Shown here piece by piece: positions 5,501 to 7,333 of a DNA stretch of 7,333 bases. The DNA lies in assembly GCA_945787435.1 (NCBI GenBank), contig CALZHX010000119.1:1-7333 (forward strand). The letters run 5' to 3'. The notes beneath the pieces are model-generated. The model ran no database searches, was not told the DNA's origin, and worked only from the letters and a program-made list of their open reading frames with translations. The position numbers and the translations under genes were made by a program. This DNA is from an uncultured Woeseiaceae bacterium (GTDB taxonomy: Bacteria > Pseudomonadota > Gammaproteobacteria > Steroidobacterales > Woeseiaceae). Every line of letters starts with the position of its first letter. The first letter of the stretch is position 1.

Positions 5501-6453
5501 GACTGGCCACTCGCAAGCAACGCATCGACAAACTCGCTCGCCGAAAACGCCTGCATGTCCTCAGCGGACTCGCCGATTCCAATGAAGCGCACGGGCAGCT
5601 GCAACTGGTTGGCGATAGCGAGCAGGATACCGCCTTTCGCGCTGCCATCGAGCTTGGTCACGGTGATTCCCGTCAGGCCGAGCGCTTCATGGAACTTCTC
5701 CGCCTGGACCAGCGCGTTCTGACCCTGGCTTGCATCGAGCACGAGCATGATCTCGTGTGGTGCGGTGTCGTCACGCCGTGCGATGACGCGCCGGACTTTC
5801 GTAAGCTCGTCCATCAGGCCCTGCTGATTCTGCAGGCGGCCTGCCGTATCCGCGAGCAGGACATCGATGTTGCGCGCCCTGGCCGCTTCCCAGGCGTCGA
5901 AGATAACAGCTGCCGGATCGGCGCCGGGCTGTTGAGCAACAACAGGAACGTCATTGCGCTCACCCCAGGCCTGCAACTGCTCGACAGCCGCTGCGCGAAA
6001 CGTATCGCCCGCCGCAAGCATGACCGACAGGCCTTGCTCTTTGAAACGACGCGCCAGTTTGCCAATGGTTGTGGTCTTGCCCGCGCCGTTCACACCAACC
6101 ATCAAAATGACGAACGGTCGATGTTGTTCGTCGATTTCCAGTGGCACTGCGACGGGCTTGAGAATCGAGGTTAATGAGCTCTGCAGGCCAGCACGCAGAG
6201 CATCGACGTCTGCAAGCTCCTTACGGGCGAGACTGCCCCGCAGATCTTCAATGATGCGTGTCGTCGTATCGATGCCAACATCCGCCATAACAAGCTCTGC
6301 TTCAAGCTCGTCGAGAACGTTTTCGTCGATCTTTCCGCCGGGCGCGAGGTTGGCGAGGTCGTAGGTCAGCCAGCTGTCGCCGCGATTCAGGCGCGCACGC
6401 AACTTCTTGATGAAACCCTGGCGTGGTTCGTTATTCTCTTTTTTCGCAAACAT
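5497..6453 (-). CDS. ftsY: Signal recognition particle receptor FtsY (short form)
   Basis: This GTPase docks SRP-ribosome complexes at the cytoplasmic membrane for co-translational insertion of membrane proteins. The four-helix N domain is at about 15-100. The G domain has G1 GVNGAGKTTT (120-129), G2 region DTFRAAA (150-156), G3 DTAGR (202-206), G4 TKLD (266-269) with SAKGG after it, and G5 GIGE (292-295). GVNG-GKTTT and DTFRAAAVEQL distinguish FtsY from Ffh. At 318 aa it lacks the long acidic A domain that brings E. coli FtsY to 497 aa. A basic/amphipathic N-terminus (FIKKLRARLNR, 14-24) remains as the likely membrane-targeting helix. The ATG has only an AGGTGA 12 nt upstream. It is the first gene of ftsYEX. 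Confidence 0.97.
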   Translation of the reverse strand: MFAKKENNEPRQGFIKKLRARLNRGDSWLTYDLANLAPGGKIDENVLDELEAELVMADVGIDTTTRIIEDLRGSLARKELADVDALRAGLQSSLTSILKPVAVPLEIDEQHRPFVILMVGVNGAGKTTTIGKLARRFKEQGLSVMLAAGDTFRAAAVEQLQAWGERNDVPVVAQQPGADPAAVIFDAWEAARARNIDVLLADTAGRLQNQQGLMDELTKVRRVIARRDDTAPHEIMLVLDASQGQNALVQAEKFHEALGLTGITVTKLDGSAKGGILLAIANQLQLPVRFIGIGESAEDMQAFSASEFVDALLASGQS

Positions 6454-6512
6454 CGCTATTTGTCGTCACCTGTTGGGTCACTTGTCGGCGGCGAATCGCC
6501 TAAACTGTCCGA
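6454..6512. other. Divergent ftsY/rsmD spacer
   Basis: This is a 59-bp gap between two divergent genes, so both promoters should overlap here or extend into the coding regions. On the plus strand, TAAACT (6501-6506) is a -10-like hexamer ending six bases before the rsmD GTG, but no -35 lies at normal spacing. No operator-like repeat is seen. Confidence 0.4.
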
Positions 6513-7094
6513 GTGGCATCATCGAAGAAAAGACCCCGGTCGGGACGGCTGCGTATTGTAGCGGGAAAATGGCGCAGTCGTCTGTTGGATATAGCGGATG
6601 TACCGGGTTTGCGGCCGACATCGGAGCGCATACGCGAGACGCTCTTCAACTGGCTGACGCCCACTGTTCCCGGCGCCCGCTGCCTTGATCTGTTCGCAGG
6701 AACCGGGGCGCTGGGACTCGAAGCGCTGTCGCGCGGCGCGGGCGATGTCGTGTTTGTCGAGAAGTCTCCGCTTGCAGCCAAAGTTCTTCGTGACAATGCA
6801 CAGGTGCTCGACGCATCAGCTGCCGATGTGCGGCATGCCGACGCGCTCACATTCCTTACGGCGCCGTCGGGCAAGAAATTCGATATTGTATTTCTCGACC
6901 CGCCATTTGCCGCGGATATGCTCGGCGATTTGTGTAGACTCCTCGATGAGGCGTCCGTACTCGGTAGCGGCGCCCTGGTCTACCTCGAAGAGGACCGGGC
7001 GCGGCCGGAAACAGACCTGCCGCCAGGCTGGCGCATCCTGAAGTCGAAGACCGCTGGAAATGTAAGATACTCACTCGCGCAGGTTGATCAATGA
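6513..7094 (+). CDS. rsmD: 16S rRNA (guanine(966)-N2)-methyltransferase RsmD
   Basis: This S-adenosylmethionine-dependent enzyme methylates G966 of 16S rRNA in the small ribosomal subunit. The 193-aa protein follows E. coli RsmD throughout: RIVAGKWR (14-21), GLRPTSERIRETLFNWL (32-48), the SAM-binding motif DLFAGTGALGLEALSRGA (59-76), and the catalytic DPPF (129-132), preceded by the strand DIVFL. It starts at GTG (6513-6515); no clear ribosome-binding site precedes it, while -10-like TAAACT ends six bases before the codon. It is divergent from ftsY, as in E. coli, and followed closely by coaD, a common pairing in gammaproteobacteria. Confidence 0.95.
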   Translation: MASSKKRPRSGRLRIVAGKWRSRLLDIADVPGLRPTSERIRETLFNWLTPTVPGARCLDLFAGTGALGLEALSRGAGDVVFVEKSPLAAKVLRDNAQVLDASAADVRHADALTFLTAPSGKKFDIVFLDPPFAADMLGDLCRLLDEASVLGSGALVYLEEDRARPETDLPPGWRILKSKTAGNVRYSLAQVDQ

Positions 7095-7098
7095 GGAG
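7093..7098 (+). promoter_or_regulatory. Shine-Dalgarno site of coaD
   Basis: GAGGAG overlaps the rsmD stop codon and lies 7 nt before the ATG at 7106-7108. It favours that start over an in-frame ATG at 7091, which would overlap the rsmD stop (ATGA) but would have this site inside its coding region. Confidence 0.75.
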
Positions 7099-7105
7099 CG
7101 AAAAG

Positions 7106-7333
7106 ATGACCGTCGCCGCCATGTATCCGGGAACATTCGATCCCATCACGCTGGGTCATGAAGACCTGGTACGAAGGGCGACAACGTTATTTGATCGCGT
7201 TGTCGTCGCAATTGCCGACAACCCGGGTTCGAAGGCGCCGCTTTTTACAACGGACGAACGCGTCGGGATGGCAGCTTCGGCCCTGGTCGATATCGATAAT
7301 GTCGAAGTAACAGGATACAAAGGGCTGACCGTC
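7106..7333 (+). CDS. coaD: Pantetheine-phosphate adenylyltransferase (5' part, runs off right edge)
   Basis: CoaD catalyses the penultimate step of coenzyme A synthesis, joining AMP from ATP to 4'-phosphopantetheine to give dephospho-CoA in the cytoplasm. The 76 codons present show the family's N-terminal signature: YPGTFDPIT (7-15) with the nucleotidyltransferase T/HxGH-type motif ending in Gly17-His18. After it come EDLVRRA, DRVVVAIADNPGSK with the conserved Lys, and FTTDERVGMA. The ATG at 7106 is chosen from its Shine-Dalgarno site and typical distance to YPGTFDP. ATGs at 7091 and 7121 are in frame but less likely. It lies 11 bp after rsmD and is probably co-transcribed with it. Confidence 0.95.
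   Translation, partial: MTVAAMYPGTFDPITLGHEDLVRRATTLFDRVVVAIADNPGSKAPLFTTDERVGMAASALVDIDNVEVTGYKGLTV

Noticed and set aside
5689..6174. Plus-strand reading frame of 161 codons
   Set aside because: It is antisense to the ftsY GTPase domain, with no independent evidence of coding.
1..7333. Mobile elements, CRISPR arrays, tRNA or rRNA genes
   Set aside because: No transposase, spaced repeats, terminal inverted repeats, cloverleaf or rRNA-like sequence was seen; nearly all the window is conserved protein-coding sequence.

Overview
The window reads as an ordinary chromosomal core region of a gammaproteobacterium, of roughly mid-to-high 50s % GC by eye. The strongest taxonomic cue is the gene order rsmD (divergent) / ftsY-ftsE-ftsX-rpoH, which is the Escherichia coli and Pseudomonas arrangement. 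Protein identity to E. coli is obvious by eye for RpoH, FtsE, FtsY and RsmD. A perfect CIRCE operator implies a genome with an HrcA repressor, so this is not an enteric bacterium. I cannot name the genus. No mobile elements, CRISPR arrays, rRNA or tRNA genes were seen, and no gene-free stretch exceeds 150 bp.

Positions 1-1976 (minus strand) hold a compact overlapping cluster, transcribed right to left: a DUF962/Mpo1-like membrane protein, a glutaryl-CoA dehydrogenase-type acyl-CoA dehydrogenase, and the 5' part of a DinF-type MATE exporter that runs off the left edge. The genes overlap at both junctions, so they are probably one transcript with coupled translation. A 111-bp divergent spacer follows, then a plus-strand OmpA-like peptidoglycan-binding lipoprotein (2088-2759) with a TTG start.

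Positions 2760-2847 are a short convergent spacer with two inverted repeats. Positions 2848-6453 (minus strand) carry ftsY-ftsE-ftsX followed by rpoH. ftsY/ftsE overlap by 4 bp and ftsE/ftsX by 10 bp. rpoH sits after a 149-bp gap that contains its own control region: a perfect CIRCE inverted repeat (3741-3767) 29 bases upstream of the rpoH start codon, with a possible sigma-32-like promoter just upstream of that. This suggests that the heat-shock sigma factor is itself under HrcA repression, and it is the most interesting signal in the window.

Positions 6454-6512 are the divergent ftsY/rsmD spacer. rsmD (6513-7094) and the 5' part of coaD (7106 to the right edge) form a tight plus-strand pair.

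Functionally, ftsYEX couples signal-recognition-particle docking at the membrane with divisome activation and cell-wall hydrolysis. rpoH supplies the cytoplasmic heat-shock response, rsmD modifies 16S rRNA, and coaD makes coenzyme A. The left cluster concerns acyl-CoA/lysine-type catabolism plus export.
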